64,000 bases of DNA from JACKJK01 sp046159835 (GTDB lineage: Bacteria; Pseudomonadota; Alphaproteobacteria; Rhizobiales; Tepidamorphaceae): the NCBI RefSeq assembly GCF_046159835.1, contig NZ_JBJXCY010000001.1, positions 744,001-808,000 of the forward strand, in the 5' to 3' direction. Shown one piece after another: positions 24,587-33,374 of this stretch. The notes beneath the pieces are model-generated. The model saw only the letters and a program-made list of their open reading frames with translations, did no database searches and was not told the DNA's origin. A program made the translations under genes and the position numbers. Positions within the stretch are counted from its first letter, which is position 1. Each line of letters begins with the position of its first letter.

Positions 24587-25015
24587 TCAGCGCGTCATGC
24601 GGGAGAGGAAACCACGACGGCGATCACGCCACGCATCGACGCTCCACGGGCCGGGTCCTGCAAAGAAAATGTAGAGGAACACGAAGCAGTAGAGGATCGC
24701 TGCGTCGCCGCCGTTCAGGACCGGGAACGGGTTTTGCGGTGCATGCGCAATCCAGTAGGCGACCGCCATCGTACCCGAAGCAAGGAACGCGGCAGGGCGT
24801 GTGAACAGGCCGATGACGATGAGCGTGCCGCAGATCAGCTCGATGACGCCTGCGTTCCAGCCCATGGAGAGCATTTCGGGTGCACCGCGTTCGCCGGGCG
24901 GCGGAAAGCCGAGCAGTTTCTGCGTGCCGTGTTCGAGGAAGATAAGGCCCGAGACGATGCGCAGGATGCTGAGCATGATGGGCGCGTAGTCGCTTTCCAG
25001 TCGTTTGAAGTTCAT
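24587..25015 (-). CDS. DoxX family membrane protein
   Basis: A 142-aa protein with four hydrophobic helices and the DoxX pattern: ILRIVSGLIFLEHGTQKLLGFP, a central IELICGTLIVIGLFTRPAAFLASGTMAVAYW and the C-terminal GGDAAILYCFVFLYIFFAGPGPWSVD. Bacterial DoxX-like proteins are often linked to redox or thiol stress in the membrane, but the role is rarely known. Monocistronic, using the bidirectional terminator downstream. Confidence 0.92.
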   Translation of the reverse strand: MNFKRLESDYAPIMLSILRIVSGLIFLEHGTQKLLGFPPPGERGAPEMLSMGWNAGVIELICGTLIVIGLFTRPAAFLASGTMAVAYWIAHAPQNPFPVLNGGDAAILYCFVFLYIFFAGPGPWSVDAWRDRRRGFLSRMTR

Positions 25016-25173
25016 GGGCCGTGCCTTTGTGCCGGGTGGTCACGCAGCGCACCGTGCGCGTGCGAAATCTTTGATGGAACGCGGATGGGGGGCTTTGCGT
25101 TCCCCACCCGAAGTTATGTTTTTTTGTTCCGCGACATGCCGGCGGGGACTCCGGCAGCCAGCAGGGGGACCTT

Positions 25174-26028
25174 ATGGATACCGACGTCGAAGCTCTCATG
25201 TCCAACGCAATGGAAACCGCATCGGCCATCTTGGCCGCTTACGCGTTTTCCGTGATCGGCGCGCTGCTGATCCTGATATTCGGCCTGATGGCCGCGAACT
25301 GGATTCAGCGCTGGGTGCGCAGCGCACTCGACCGGATCGAGGCCGTGGACCCCGCGCTTGCCTCGTTCCTGTCCAAGATCGTGAAATACACGATCTGGGT
25401 CCTGGTCTTCGTCACGGTGCTGTCGGAGTTCGGCGTCAAGACAACAAGCATTCTTGCAGCTCTCGGTGCCGCAGGCCTCGCGGTCGGCCTTGCCTTGCAG
25501 GGCACGCTGGCCAACATCGCGGCCGGCATCATGCTGCTGATCCTGCGGCCGTTCCGCGTCGGTGAGTTCATCGATGCGGACGGCATCGCAGGCACCATCA
25601 TGGATATCGGGCTGTTTGCGACCGAGATGAAGCGCGTCGACGGGCTTTACATGATGGTCCCCAACAGCAAGCTGTGGGGCGCTTCGGTTCTCAACTATTC
25701 GCGCAACGCAACCCGCCGCCTCGAACTGATTGTCGGCATCGACTACGGCGACGACATGGGGCAGGCGCGCGAGATCCTGCTCGAAATTGCAAAGTCCGAC
25801 CAGCGCGTCTTGGACGATCCTGCGCCGGTTTCCTTCGTCAATTCGCTGGATGATTCTTCGGTCGGCATCGGCCTGCGCTGCTGGCTTCCCGCCAGCGAGT
25901 ACCTCGTGGCCTCGTGGGATATCACCGAGACGGCCAAGCGCCGCTTTGATGAAGCCGGTATCTCGATCCCGTTCCCGCAGCTCGACGTCAATCGCAAGCC
26001 GGACGAGACGGAAAAGGAAGCCGCTTGA
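25174..26028 (+). CDS. Small-conductance mechanosensitive channel (MscS family)
   Basis: A 284-aa protein, almost the size of E. coli MscS. It has two N-terminal helices, the pore-lining third helix GLAVGLALQGTLANIAAGIMLLI followed by LRPFRVGEF, and the beta/alphabeta cytoplasmic vestibule (e.g. VPNSKLWGASVLNYSRNATRR, SVGIGLRCWLPASEY). Heptameric channels of this type open under membrane tension and release solutes on hypo-osmotic shock. The ATG at 25174 follows GGGGGAC. Confidence 0.95.
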   Translation: MDTDVEALMSNAMETASAILAAYAFSVIGALLILIFGLMAANWIQRWVRSALDRIEAVDPALASFLSKIVKYTIWVLVFVTVLSEFGVKTTSILAALGAAGLAVGLALQGTLANIAAGIMLLILRPFRVGEFIDADGIAGTIMDIGLFATEMKRVDGLYMMVPNSKLWGASVLNYSRNATRRLELIVGIDYGDDMGQAREILLEIAKSDQRVLDDPAPVSFVNSLDDSSVGIGLRCWLPASEYLVASWDITETAKRRFDEAGISIPFPQLDVNRKPDETEKEAA

Positions 26029-26058
26029 GGGCTGGCTTTCAGCAGCGACGGGGCCGGT

Positions 26059-27648
26059 CTATCCGGCCTCGCGCATCCCGCCGCCATGTCCGTCTTCGGT
26101 CGACTTCTTGCGCAGGCTGATCTTTTCCTTCGGCTGCGCGCTCGGCATGGGCGGCTGTTCGGCTTGACGCTTGGAAACGGCGGGCATTGCCGTCATCACG
26201 CGTTCTTTCGGGAACGTGGCGATGACCTCGGTGCCTTCGCGCAGCTTGCTCTTGATCGAGAAGCGCCCGCCATGGCGCTCCACCAGACCCACGACGATGG
26301 GCAGGCCGAGGCCGGACCCTTCTTCCGCCGCCTTGTGCGCGGCAGACCCGCGTCCGAACGCCTGGAGCACGGTCGGGATTTCCTGCTCGGGAATGCCGGG
26401 GCCGTTGTCGCGCACGGAGATGTACTGGCCGCCGCCCGACGTCCACCCGACGGTGATGTCGATGGTGCCGCCTGCGGGCGTGAACTTGATGGCGTTGTTG
26501 ATCAGGTTGAGCGTGACCTGGCGCAGCGAGCGCTCGTCCGCCCAGAGCCTTGGCAGGTCGGGGGCGTAGTGCTCGTTGAGCGTCATGCCCTTTTCCTTGG
26601 CCCGGTGCGCCAGCAGGCGCGCACAGTCCTGCACGATTCCGACCGCAAGCACGGCTTCTTCCTGCAATTCGTGACGGCCCGCCTCGATGCGGGACAGGTC
26701 GAGAATCTCGTTGATGAGGTTCAAGAGGTGCTGGCCCGACTTGTGGATGTCGGTCGCATACTCCTTGTAGGCGTCCACTTGGTGCGGACCCATGATCTCG
26801 TCCTTCAGCACTTCCGAAAAGCCGAGAATGGCGTTGAGTGGCGTGCGCAACTCGTGGCTCATCGTGGCGAGGAAGCGTGACTTGGCGAGGTTGTTCTGTT
26901 CCGCGCGGCGGCGCGCTTCGTCCGAAATCGCCTTGGCCTGTTCCAGTTCGCCGAAGATCGCGTCCTTCTCGGCGCGGAATGCCAGCTTGGCGATCTCGGC
27001 GCGGTAAAGCTGGAACGCCATCATGGAAAAAAGCGCCTGCGCGCCGATGGCGATACCCCCCATGACGGGTGCCATCGACCCGCCGAACTGTGCGTAGCTG
27101 GCCAGCACCGCGGCGGTGATCGGCAAGGTACCTGCGAGCACCGCGGCCGGCATGTTGGAGGCCGCCACCGTGCGCATCGCCAGCAGGATCAGCCCGACGG
27201 CGAGCGGAAACACCGTCGCCAGCGCATTGACGTCCGTGACCGGCGTGAAGATCAGCGTCGACCAGAACGCGCCGACGAAGAATTCCAGCGCCACGAAGCG
27301 CTGCCGCCACATGTTGAGCTGCTTGTCGGGGATGGTCGCGCGCTCGAAGCGGCGGCAGATGACCAGCGAGATGGCGGACGCCAGCAGCATGCCCACCGTC
27401 CAGTAGGCAACGTGCGGCAGACTGGAGAAGGTCGAGGCGCCGACGGCCAGAACGATCGTCAGCGCCATGGTCAGCGGCGCAATGGAGAGCTGGTTCTTGA
27501 CGTAGGTTGCCAGCAGCTCGCGATCGAAGGCGGGCAGGAACCCGGTGTTCGAGCTGAGCTTGGCGCGAATTTCGCGCAGCCGCATGTTGCTGGACCGCCC
27601 TGCGGCAGTCCGCGTTGCAGACGCTTCGCTCTGGCTGGATGCGTGCAT
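26059..27648 (-). CDS. Membrane-bound sensor histidine kinase (PdhS/DivJ-like)
   Basis: A 529-aa kinase. About six hydrophobic segments in the first ~240 residues form a membrane sensor, followed by a coiled-coil linker (FRAEKDAIFGELEQAKAISDEARRRAEQ). The HisKA domain has phospho-histidine motif LATMSHELRTPLNAILGFSEVL, and the HATPase domain has LINNAIKF, VRDNGPGIPE and GSGLGLPIV. A basic, proline-rich tail follows. The domain pattern resembles the alphaproteobacterial DivJ/PleC/PdhS cell-cycle kinases. No response regulator is adjacent. The start at 27648 is the most plausible; 27741 and 27585 are alternatives. Confidence 0.85.
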   Translation of the reverse strand: MHASSQSEASATRTAAGRSSNMRLREIRAKLSSNTGFLPAFDRELLATYVKNQLSIAPLTMALTIVLAVGASTFSSLPHVAYWTVGMLLASAISLVICRRFERATIPDKQLNMWRQRFVALEFFVGAFWSTLIFTPVTDVNALATVFPLAVGLILLAMRTVAASNMPAAVLAGTLPITAAVLASYAQFGGSMAPVMGGIAIGAQALFSMMAFQLYRAEIAKLAFRAEKDAIFGELEQAKAISDEARRRAEQNNLAKSRFLATMSHELRTPLNAILGFSEVLKDEIMGPHQVDAYKEYATDIHKSGQHLLNLINEILDLSRIEAGRHELQEEAVLAVGIVQDCARLLAHRAKEKGMTLNEHYAPDLPRLWADERSLRQVTLNLINNAIKFTPAGGTIDITVGWTSGGGQYISVRDNGPGIPEQEIPTVLQAFGRGSAAHKAAEEGSGLGLPIVVGLVERHGGRFSIKSKLREGTEVIATFPKERVMTAMPAVSKRQAEQPPMPSAQPKEKISLRKKSTEDGHGGGMREAG

Positions 27649-27851
27649 CGAAATGGTGTTGCCGCCGGCTGGTTCAGGTCCCCGAAAGGTCCGCGCCCAC
27701 GCGCGCGAAGAACCGGCGCAGGCCCCATGGACCCGAAACATTACGCACCGTCACACACACGCAGGGTCAGCAGACCCGCTTTTGCCATTCTTGCGTCGTG
27801 GTGGTTAACAAGACCCTGCCAGCCGGGCGATCCGGTGACGTTTTGCACAGA

Positions 27852-28448
27852 ATGTTTGATCTCTTCAGGAGCCCGGTTTCCTTGGGCAGACTCGCTTTCC
27901 GCCTCGCACGCACGCTCCGCAACCTGCTTGCCGAGTGTGTTGTGCTCGCCCTGCTGCTCGCCGTTGCGGTGCTGCTGCCGCGCGGTTCGGCCATCGAAGG
28001 CCAGGCGAGCGTCATCGACGGGGATTCGCTGCGCATCGGCGAGCACGAAATCCGTCTCCTCGGACTGGACGCGCCTGAGTATCGCCAGACGTGCCGCGCC
28101 CAAGGTGCGGACTGGCCGTGCGGGCGGCAGGCGCGCGACGCATTGCGGGCCATGACGCAGATGCGGGAACTGAGTTGCATCGCGGAGGGTTACGACCGCT
28201 ACGGGCGCACGCTGGCCTACTGCCGCTCCGGCGAGGATGACATCAACGCCATGCTGGTGCGGCAGGGCTGGGCGGTTGCCAGCGGAGATTTCGAGCCGGA
28301 GGAAGTGGCGGCTACGCGCGAGAAGGTTGGCATCTGGCGCGGCGAGTTCGATCTCCCGCGTGACCATCGCGCCGGGCGAAGGCGGTTCGGCTGGCTTTCG
28401 GCGCTGGATTGGCCTTGGACGTTCAAGTGGCCGTGGCAGGGAGAGTGA
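27852..28448 (+). CDS. Thermonuclease-family (SNase-like) protein with N-terminal membrane anchor
   Basis: A 198-aa protein: one hydrophobic segment (LLAECVVLALLLAVAVLLPRG), then an SNase fold with VIDGDSLRIGEHEIRLLGLDAPEY (metal-binding Asp and first catalytic Arg), CGRQARDAL, and YDRYGRTLAYC (second catalytic Arg region). It is likely tethered to the inner membrane with the nuclease domain in the periplasm. Paired cysteines (CRAQGADWPC, LSCIAE, AYCR) suit an oxidising compartment. It is followed 6 bp later by the UDG-like gene. Confidence 0.9.
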   Translation: MFDLFRSPVSLGRLAFRLARTLRNLLAECVVLALLLAVAVLLPRGSAIEGQASVIDGDSLRIGEHEIRLLGLDAPEYRQTCRAQGADWPCGRQARDALRAMTQMRELSCIAEGYDRYGRTLAYCRSGEDDINAMLVRQGWAVASGDFEPEEVAATREKVGIWRGEFDLPRDHRAGRRRFGWLSALDWPWTFKWPWQGE

Positions 28449-28454
28449 ACGGCA

Positions 28455-29090
28455 ATGGCGGTTGTGATCGACGGCAAATGCGGGCCTTCGGTGCGGGCGC
28501 TGGGCGAGGAAATCGCCCGCTGCCGCGTCTGCGCCCATTCCGTGCCGCCGTTGCCGCAGGAACCAAACCCGGTCGCGGTCCTCTCGTCACGGGCACGCAT
28601 CTGCATTTGCAGCCAGGCACCCGGCACGCTGGCCGATGCCAGCGGCAAACCCTTCTACGATCCCTCCGGCGTGCGGTTGCGGCGCTGGATGGGGATCAAT
28701 GAGGCCGTCTTCTACGATCCATCGAAGGTCTGCATCGTGCCGATGGGCTTCTGCTTTCCCGGGCAGGATGCCAAGGGCGGCGACCTGCCGCCGCGCCGCG
28801 AATGCCGGCAGACGTGGCATGACCGCGTCTTCGATTGTCTCGGCCAGTTCGAGCTGATCCTGGTAATCGGCCAGTATGCCCGCGCCTACCATCTCGACGT
28901 CCCGAAGGGCGAGAACCTGACGCAGACGGTGGCGAAGTGGCGCGACCACATGCAGCCGGGCGATGGCGGCGCGATCAGGCTGCCGCTGCCCCATCCCTCC
29001 TGGCGCAACAACGGCTGGCTCAAGAAGAACCCGTGGTTTGACGCCGATGTCGTTCCCGCCTTGCAGCGCGAGGTCGCGGCGCGCATCTGA
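28455..29090 (+). CDS. Uracil-DNA glycosylase superfamily protein
   Basis: A 211-aa member of the UDG superfamily (family 4/5-like). It has CRVCAHS near residue 23, motif 1 in the form ICSQAPG (instead of the usual GEAPG), VCIVPMGFCFPGQ, the ELILVIGQYA strand and the motif-2 LPHPSWRNNGW. The changed motif-1 and unusual cysteine spacing make the activity and a 4Fe-4S cluster uncertain. It lies 6 bp after the nuclease-like gene, suggesting a shared operon. Confidence 0.82.
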   Translation: MAVVIDGKCGPSVRALGEEIARCRVCAHSVPPLPQEPNPVAVLSSRARICICSQAPGTLADASGKPFYDPSGVRLRRWMGINEAVFYDPSKVCIVPMGFCFPGQDAKGGDLPPRRECRQTWHDRVFDCLGQFELILVIGQYARAYHLDVPKGENLTQTVAKWRDHMQPGDGGAIRLPLPHPSWRNNGWLKKNPWFDADVVPALQREVAARI

Positions 29091-29093
29091 GCC

Positions 29094-29573
29094 TCACGCG
29101 ATCTCGATCTCGCCCCAGGTCTCGAAACACATTTCGTCGCAAAGCGACTGCACGCCGATGGTCGCGCGTCCGCCGACGCCGATCTCCTCCCCGAAGACTT
29201 CAGCCAGCACGTCCGAACAGCCGCTGGAGACGAGGTGAACGTCGTTGAAGTCCGGTTCGCAGGCAACGAAGCATAGGCAGCGAATGAGGCCCTTCACGCG
29301 GCCAAGGTCGCCAAGCGCATGTTTCATCCCGGCAATCATGTTGATGCCGGTGACGCGCGCGGCCTCGTAGCCCTGTTGCGGTGTGACCTTGCTGCCGATC
29401 CGGCCCGGATGTACCACCTTGCCGTCGCGCACGGGCGTGTGGCCGGAGAGATAGAGCACGTTGCCGACGATCCGGTGCGGGCGCATCCGCCCATAGGTGC
29501 GCCCGTAATAGCTGTCGCCGCCGATATCGGGCAGGGCGATGCCCAGCTCGTCCAGTCTGTTCTCGATTGTCAT
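29094..29573 (-). CDS. RidA/YjgF family protein
   Basis: A 159-aa protein of the RidA-like superfamily: NVLYLSGHTPVRDGKVVHPGRIGSKVTPQQGYEAARVTGINMIAGMKHALGDL, then VKGLIRCLCFVACEPDFND and the terminal GGRATIGVQSL. The late GRATIGV is the usual position of the RidA catalytic Arg. RidA proteins hydrolyse reactive enamines/imines made by PLP dehydratases; the longer subgroups may have other substrates. It is convergent with the UDG-like gene (4 bp). ATG at 29573 is preferred over a GTG at 29588. Confidence 0.9.
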   Translation of the reverse strand: MTIENRLDELGIALPDIGGDSYYGRTYGRMRPHRIVGNVLYLSGHTPVRDGKVVHPGRIGSKVTPQQGYEAARVTGINMIAGMKHALGDLGRVKGLIRCLCFVACEPDFNDVHLVSSGCSDVLAEVFGEEIGVGGRATIGVQSLCDEMCFETWGEIEIA

Positions 29574-29604
29574 GGAGCCAACCTGCACGAGGCAGGCCGG
29601 TGCC

Positions 29605-30531
29605 TCAAGCCGCTGTCTGGCGAACCTTCAGGAAGCGCGCCATGCGCTGCGCCGCCTGTGTGGGTAGCATGTTGAACTGCTCCAGCAGCGGGCCCATGTC
29701 CGTGACCTGCGAACCCGCGACTGCCCCGCGATAGCGAAGGACACCTTCAAAGGTCTGCTTGTTCAGTTCCAGCGCCTTGCAGATGATGACCAGCAGGTCG
29801 ATACGCTCTTCCACCATCATCTTCTCGATTCGCGCGGGTTCCAGTCCCGAGAGATCGGCAAAGTCGATCACGAGCTTCGGTATCATGCGTGCGATCGGGC
29901 CTTCCAGCACGCGCAGGCGCTCGGCCTCGTCGAGCGCGACGTTGCGCTGCTTCACTTCCTCCGCCACCGCTTCAGGCAAGTCTGTACGGCGATTCAAGTT
30001 GCGCTGGATTTCGGCGTCGGCCTCGGCCTTCTGCGACAGAGTGCGCGCACCGGTTTCCGACAGTTCCGCGCCCTTGTTGCCCGAAACGTTGCGCAGCACG
30101 TTGGAATTGCCGCGACGGATCAGGACGTCGGTGACGATGGAATTGATCGACTGGCGCTCGGCCATGGCGGCCATGTGGCCCTGGCCCTTCTGCTCGGCGA
30201 TCTCGACGAGGTCGCTGTCGCTCAGCACCGTTGATTGTTTCAGGACCGGGGAGGCGACGGAGATTTCCTCGTCGCGCGCCAACTGGTTGACGATGCCGCG
30301 CGGGGCGTGGCCGATGGGTGCGATCCGGTCGGCAAGGTCGCGCCGACCCTCGACGCCCGCCTGTGCGGCGACCTGCGTCATAACCTGGTCGAACATCTGC
30401 GACTGGGCGTCGGTCACCGTCTCGCTGGTGAGGAAAAGGTCCGTCACCGCATGGAGCAGTTCGCGTCGCTTGTCGCTGGACCCTTCGTGCGCAAGCTGCA
30501 TCAGCGCGTCGATGGCACCATTACCCGTCAT
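29605..30531 (-). CDS. DUF2336 protein
   Basis: A 308-aa mostly alpha-helical protein of the DUF2336 family, frequent in alphaproteobacteria and possibly HEAT-like. It contains KRRELLHAVTDLFL, IAEQKGQGHMAAMAERQSINSIVTDVLIRRG and a C-terminal ~100-residue block ending KVRQTAA. The function is unknown; some relatives are linked to stress or cell-surface control. The start at 30531 (MTGNGAID) has GGGAAG upstream. It is divergent from paaG and 31 bp upstream of ridA on the same strand. Confidence 0.88.
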   Translation of the reverse strand: MTGNGAIDALMQLAHEGSSDKRRELLHAVTDLFLTSETVTDAQSQMFDQVMTQVAAQAGVEGRRDLADRIAPIGHAPRGIVNQLARDEEISVASPVLKQSTVLSDSDLVEIAEQKGQGHMAAMAERQSINSIVTDVLIRRGNSNVLRNVSGNKGAELSETGARTLSQKAEADAEIQRNLNRRTDLPEAVAEEVKQRNVALDEAERLRVLEGPIARMIPKLVIDFADLSGLEPARIEKMMVEERIDLLVIICKALELNKQTFEGVLRYRGAVAGSQVTDMGPLLEQFNMLPTQAAQRMARFLKVRQTAA

Positions 30532-30651
30532 TTTATGTTCTTCCCGGCCTAGTGAGATGCGACCTTCAGCACTAGCGCACATTCCTTGCGATATGATTAT
30601 TCGGGTCCTAGCAATTCATTAGTGATAACCACGTTGGCGGCGGATTTGAGC

Positions 30652-31458
30652 ATGTTCGATAACCTTGACGGCCTGCAGACCCTTGATTGTTCCTTTGCGG
30701 AAGGCGTGGCCACGGTCGCGCTGAACAGGCCCGAACGCCTGAACGCGATTTCAAAGCAGATGCATGCCGATTTGCGCACCGTTCTGGATGCGGTGGAAAA
30801 CGACCACGCGGTGCGCTGTCTCGTGCTCACCGGCAAGGGCCGCGCGTTCTGTTCCGGCCAGGACCTCACCGAGGGGTTGCCGCTCGGGCCGGACGGCGAG
30901 CCGGACCTCGCGACCGCGCTGGACGAGGACTACAACCCGTTCGTGCGCCGCCTTACCCAGCTGAAGATCCCGACCGTCGCGGCGCTGAACGGCATTGCCG
31001 CCGGCGCGGGCGCCAACCTCGCGCTGGTCTGCGACATCGTGCTGGCAGCGCAAAGCGCATCCATCGTTGAGGCATTCCGCCGCATCGCCCTGATCCCGGA
31101 TGCCGGCGGCACGTGGCTGCTGCCGCGCATCGTCGGGCGAAGCCGCGCGCTCGCCATGATGATGACGGGGGAGGGCATCGACGCAGAAACCGCGATGGAC
31201 TGGGGGCTGGTCTGGAAGGTCTACGCCGACGCGAGCTTCGCAAGCGACGTGCAGGCCTTTGCCGCAGAACTGGCCGCAGGCCCCACGGCGACCTTCGCCA
31301 TGATGAAGCAGGCGGTGGACGCCTCGTGGCACAACGACCTCTCCGCCCAGCTCGACGTGGAGCGCGACTTGCAGGCGGTCTGCGGCGGGCAGGCCGATTT
31401 CGCGGAAGGCGTCGCCGCCTTTGCCGGTAAACGTCCGGCGAAATTCACCGGAAAATAA
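30652..31458 (+). CDS. paaG: Enoyl-CoA hydratase/isomerase, PaaG-like
   Basis: A 268-aa crotonase-fold enzyme. The oxyanion-hole segments are AFCSGQDL and ALNGIAAGAGANLAL, the active-site loop IALIPDAGGTWLLPRIVGR contains the Asp typical of PaaG, and the end ERDLQAVCGGQADFAEGVAAFAGKR matches 1,2-epoxyphenylacetyl-CoA isomerase. PaaG isomerises ring-1,2-epoxyphenylacetyl-CoA to the oxepin. No other phenylacetate genes are nearby, so either it is an orphan or it acts in general 2,3-enoyl-CoA isomerisation. Confidence 0.85.
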   Translation: MFDNLDGLQTLDCSFAEGVATVALNRPERLNAISKQMHADLRTVLDAVENDHAVRCLVLTGKGRAFCSGQDLTEGLPLGPDGEPDLATALDEDYNPFVRRLTQLKIPTVAALNGIAAGAGANLALVCDIVLAAQSASIVEAFRRIALIPDAGGTWLLPRIVGRSRALAMMMTGEGIDAETAMDWGLVWKVYADASFASDVQAFAAELAAGPTATFAMMKQAVDASWHNDLSAQLDVERDLQAVCGGQADFAEGVAAFAGKRPAKFTGK

Positions 31459-31572
31459 TCTGCAGAAAAATTCGTAAGGTTCCGGGAGGGCCTGCGTTGA
31501 AGGGGTTGCAGGCGGATGAAAAGCCGCTGTTGCACGAGATTTCTTGACCCCCGAGACGAAAGGACATCCCCC

Positions 31573-32343
31573 ATGTCACAGACCTCGAAAACTACCCGGT
31601 TCTTCCGCCCCGCCCGCGTCACGCTGGCAGCTACCGCCGTTGCGCTCGTCGCCTTCCCGCTGACCTTCGCTGCCGCTGAAATGCGCGGTGGCGACGGCCC
31701 GCAGCAATATGCCCACGCCAAGGGCCACGGTGGCCAGCACGGCGAAGGCCGTCACGCCCGCCGTCACGAAGGCGGCCACGGCAAGCACCACATGCGCCAC
31801 GGTCGCGGCCACCACGGCAAGGGCATGGGCAAGGGCAAGGGCCTGGAACGCATGTTCGAGAAGGCTGACCTGGACGGTGACGGCAACCTGACGGCCGATG
31901 AAGTCAACCAGATCCGCTCCGAGCGTTTTGCCCGCGTCGACCTCGACGGTGACGGCAACCTGACCATCACCGAGATCGCCAAGGCGCAGGAGGCCGCCCG
32001 CCAGGCCATGCGCGATGCGCGTGCGCTTCGCTCGGTCGCCAACGCCCGCGGCTTCACCAAGACCGATGCCGACGAGAACGGCTCGATCAGTGCCGAGGAA
32101 TACACCTCTGCCCGTGAGCGCATGTTCTCGCGTCTCGACACCGATGGTGACGGCGGCATCTCCGCCGAAGAGCTGTCGGCTGCCAAGGAACGCTTTGCCG
32201 AACGTCGCGGCGGTGGTCGCGGTCACGGCGGCTACGGCAAGGGACACGGCATGGGTCATGGCAAGGGCCACGGTATGGGCCAGGGCATGAACGATGACGG
32301 TCCCGACGGCGACGATGCCGACGAGAACAAGCCCGCAGAATAA
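31573..32343 (+). CDS. EF-hand protein, Gly/His-rich, secreted
   Basis: A 256-aa exported protein. The signal peptide is ARVTLAATAVALVAFPLTFAAAE. A His/Gly/Lys-rich stretch (residues ~40-95, e.g. GHGKHHMRHGRGHHGKGMGKGKG) follows, then four EF-hand loops: DLDGDGNLTADE, DLDGDGNLTITE, DADENGSISAEE and DTDGDGGISAEE. A second Gly/His-rich tail has repeated GHGMGHGKG units. It should bind Ca2+ through the EF hands and possibly Ni/Cu/Zn through the His-rich parts. It is upstream of an ECF sigma gene and a metal-sensor-like gene. GAAAGGACAT precedes the ATG at 31573. Confidence 0.9.
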   Translation: MSQTSKTTRFFRPARVTLAATAVALVAFPLTFAAAEMRGGDGPQQYAHAKGHGGQHGEGRHARRHEGGHGKHHMRHGRGHHGKGMGKGKGLERMFEKADLDGDGNLTADEVNQIRSERFARVDLDGDGNLTITEIAKAQEAARQAMRDARALRSVANARGFTKTDADENGSISAEEYTSARERMFSRLDTDGDGGISAEELSAAKERFAERRGGGRGHGGYGKGHGMGHGKGHGMGQGMNDDGPDGDDADENKPAE

Positions 32344-32354
32344 GGGGCCGGGCG

Positions 32355-32420
32355 TGCCGCAGCGTTGAGTTCGCGGCATCCGGTGCCGGGCCGAGCCCCC
32401 CTTCGGCCCGGCATTCCCTT
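32355..32420 (+). terminator. Two hairpins, the second a Rho-independent terminator, after the EF-hand gene
   Basis: TGCCGC/GCGGCA (32355-32360, 32373-32378) is followed by a perfect 11-bp stem TGCCGGGCCGA/TCGGCCCGGCA (32384-32394, 32403-32413) and then TTCCCTTT. It ends most EF-hand transcripts before the sigma-factor gene. Confidence 0.75.
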
Positions 32421-32494
32421 TCGCCGCCGCTTGTGTAGAGGTTGCAGACCGCCTCTGCGCCCGCCTTGGCAGGCCAGGGGCAACCGAACACGAC

Positions 32495-33073
32495 ATGCAG
32501 GCGGCGGCGAGCATTTTGGACGAAACGGGTCAGGCAGATGACGTTGCCTTGCTTGCAGCGATCGGGACCGGTGATGAACGTGCCTTCCGCGCGCTCATGG
32601 ACCGCCACCTCGACCGTGTCCACGCTGTCGCCATGCGTTTCTGCGGATCGCAGGCGGACGCGGAGGATATTGCGCAGGAAGCCTTCATGCGCGTCTGGCG
32701 CAAGGCATCCGGTTTCCGTCCCGACAAGGCAAAGGTCACGACCTGGCTGCATGCCATCGTCGCCAACCTTTGCATCGATCATGGACGCCGCAGGCGCTGG
32801 AAAAGCTGGCTGCCGCTCGGCGACAACGACGACTTCGCCGATTCCGGACCCCTTCCGGAAACGGTGGTAGCCGACCGCGATGAACTCGCCCGCGTTTCGC
32901 GTGCGATTCGGCGACTGCCGGACCGCCAGCGCATGGCACTGGTGCTTTCGGTGACCGGCGGGCATTCAAACGGCGAAGTCGGCGATATACTCGGAATTTC
33001 CACGGGCGCGGTGGAGCAGGCTCTGTTTCGCGCCAGAAAGACACTGAAGGAGCAGTTCGATGACAGGCTCTGA
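32495..33073 (+). CDS. ECF-type RNA polymerase sigma factor
   Basis: A 192-aa sigma factor. Region 2 contains FRALMDRHLDRVHAVAMRFCGSQADAEDIAQEAFMRVWRKA, and region 4 contains RRLPDRQRMALVLSVTGGHSNGEVGDILGISTGAVEQALFRARKTLKEQ. A ~40-residue linker separates them. It overlaps the next gene by 14 nt, the usual coupling of an ECF sigma and its membrane anti-sigma factor. It probably directs transcription of this locus in response to an envelope signal. Confidence 0.94.
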   Translation: MQAAASILDETGQADDVALLAAIGTGDERAFRALMDRHLDRVHAVAMRFCGSQADAEDIAQEAFMRVWRKASGFRPDKAKVTTWLHAIVANLCIDHGRRRRWKSWLPLGDNDDFADSGPLPETVVADRDELARVSRAIRRLPDRQRMALVLSVTGGHSNGEVGDILGISTGAVEQALFRARKTLKEQFDDRL

Positions 33074-33374
33074 GATGCAGGACAACGATCAGCGGTTCGA
33101 GACATTGCTCGGCCATGCACTGGCGCCCGAACCGGCCCCCGGATACCTGCGCGCACAGATCATGTCGCGTGTCTCCGGCGAGGCCGAGGCCGGTCCTGCC
33201 GCCCTGTTGCGCCCGCGCTTTTCGCTGCCCGCTGCCGCCTTCGCGGCGGTCTGCCTGTTTGGCGGCTACACGGCCGGGGCGCAGATGTTTGACGCCACCG
33301 ACGACGTTGCCTCCGACATGGCGTCGGCCATGGGCTACATCGACACCGGCGTTGTGACGGAGGACCTGCTGTGA
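33060..33374 (+). CDS. Probable single-pass anti-sigma-like membrane protein
   Basis: A 104-aa protein: a short acidic cytoplasmic N-terminus (about 55 residues, including APGYLRAQIMSRVSGE), one transmembrane helix (FSLPAAAFAAVCLFGGYTAGA) and ~30 residues outside. It has no recognised domain, but size, topology and overlap with the sigma gene match small anti-sigma factors. AAGGAG about 8 nt before the ATG at 33060 lies inside the sigma gene. Confidence 0.7.
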   Translation: MTGSEMQDNDQRFETLLGHALAPEPAPGYLRAQIMSRVSGEAEAGPAALLRPRFSLPAAAFAAVCLFGGYTAGAQMFDATDDVASDMASAMGYIDTGVVTEDLL

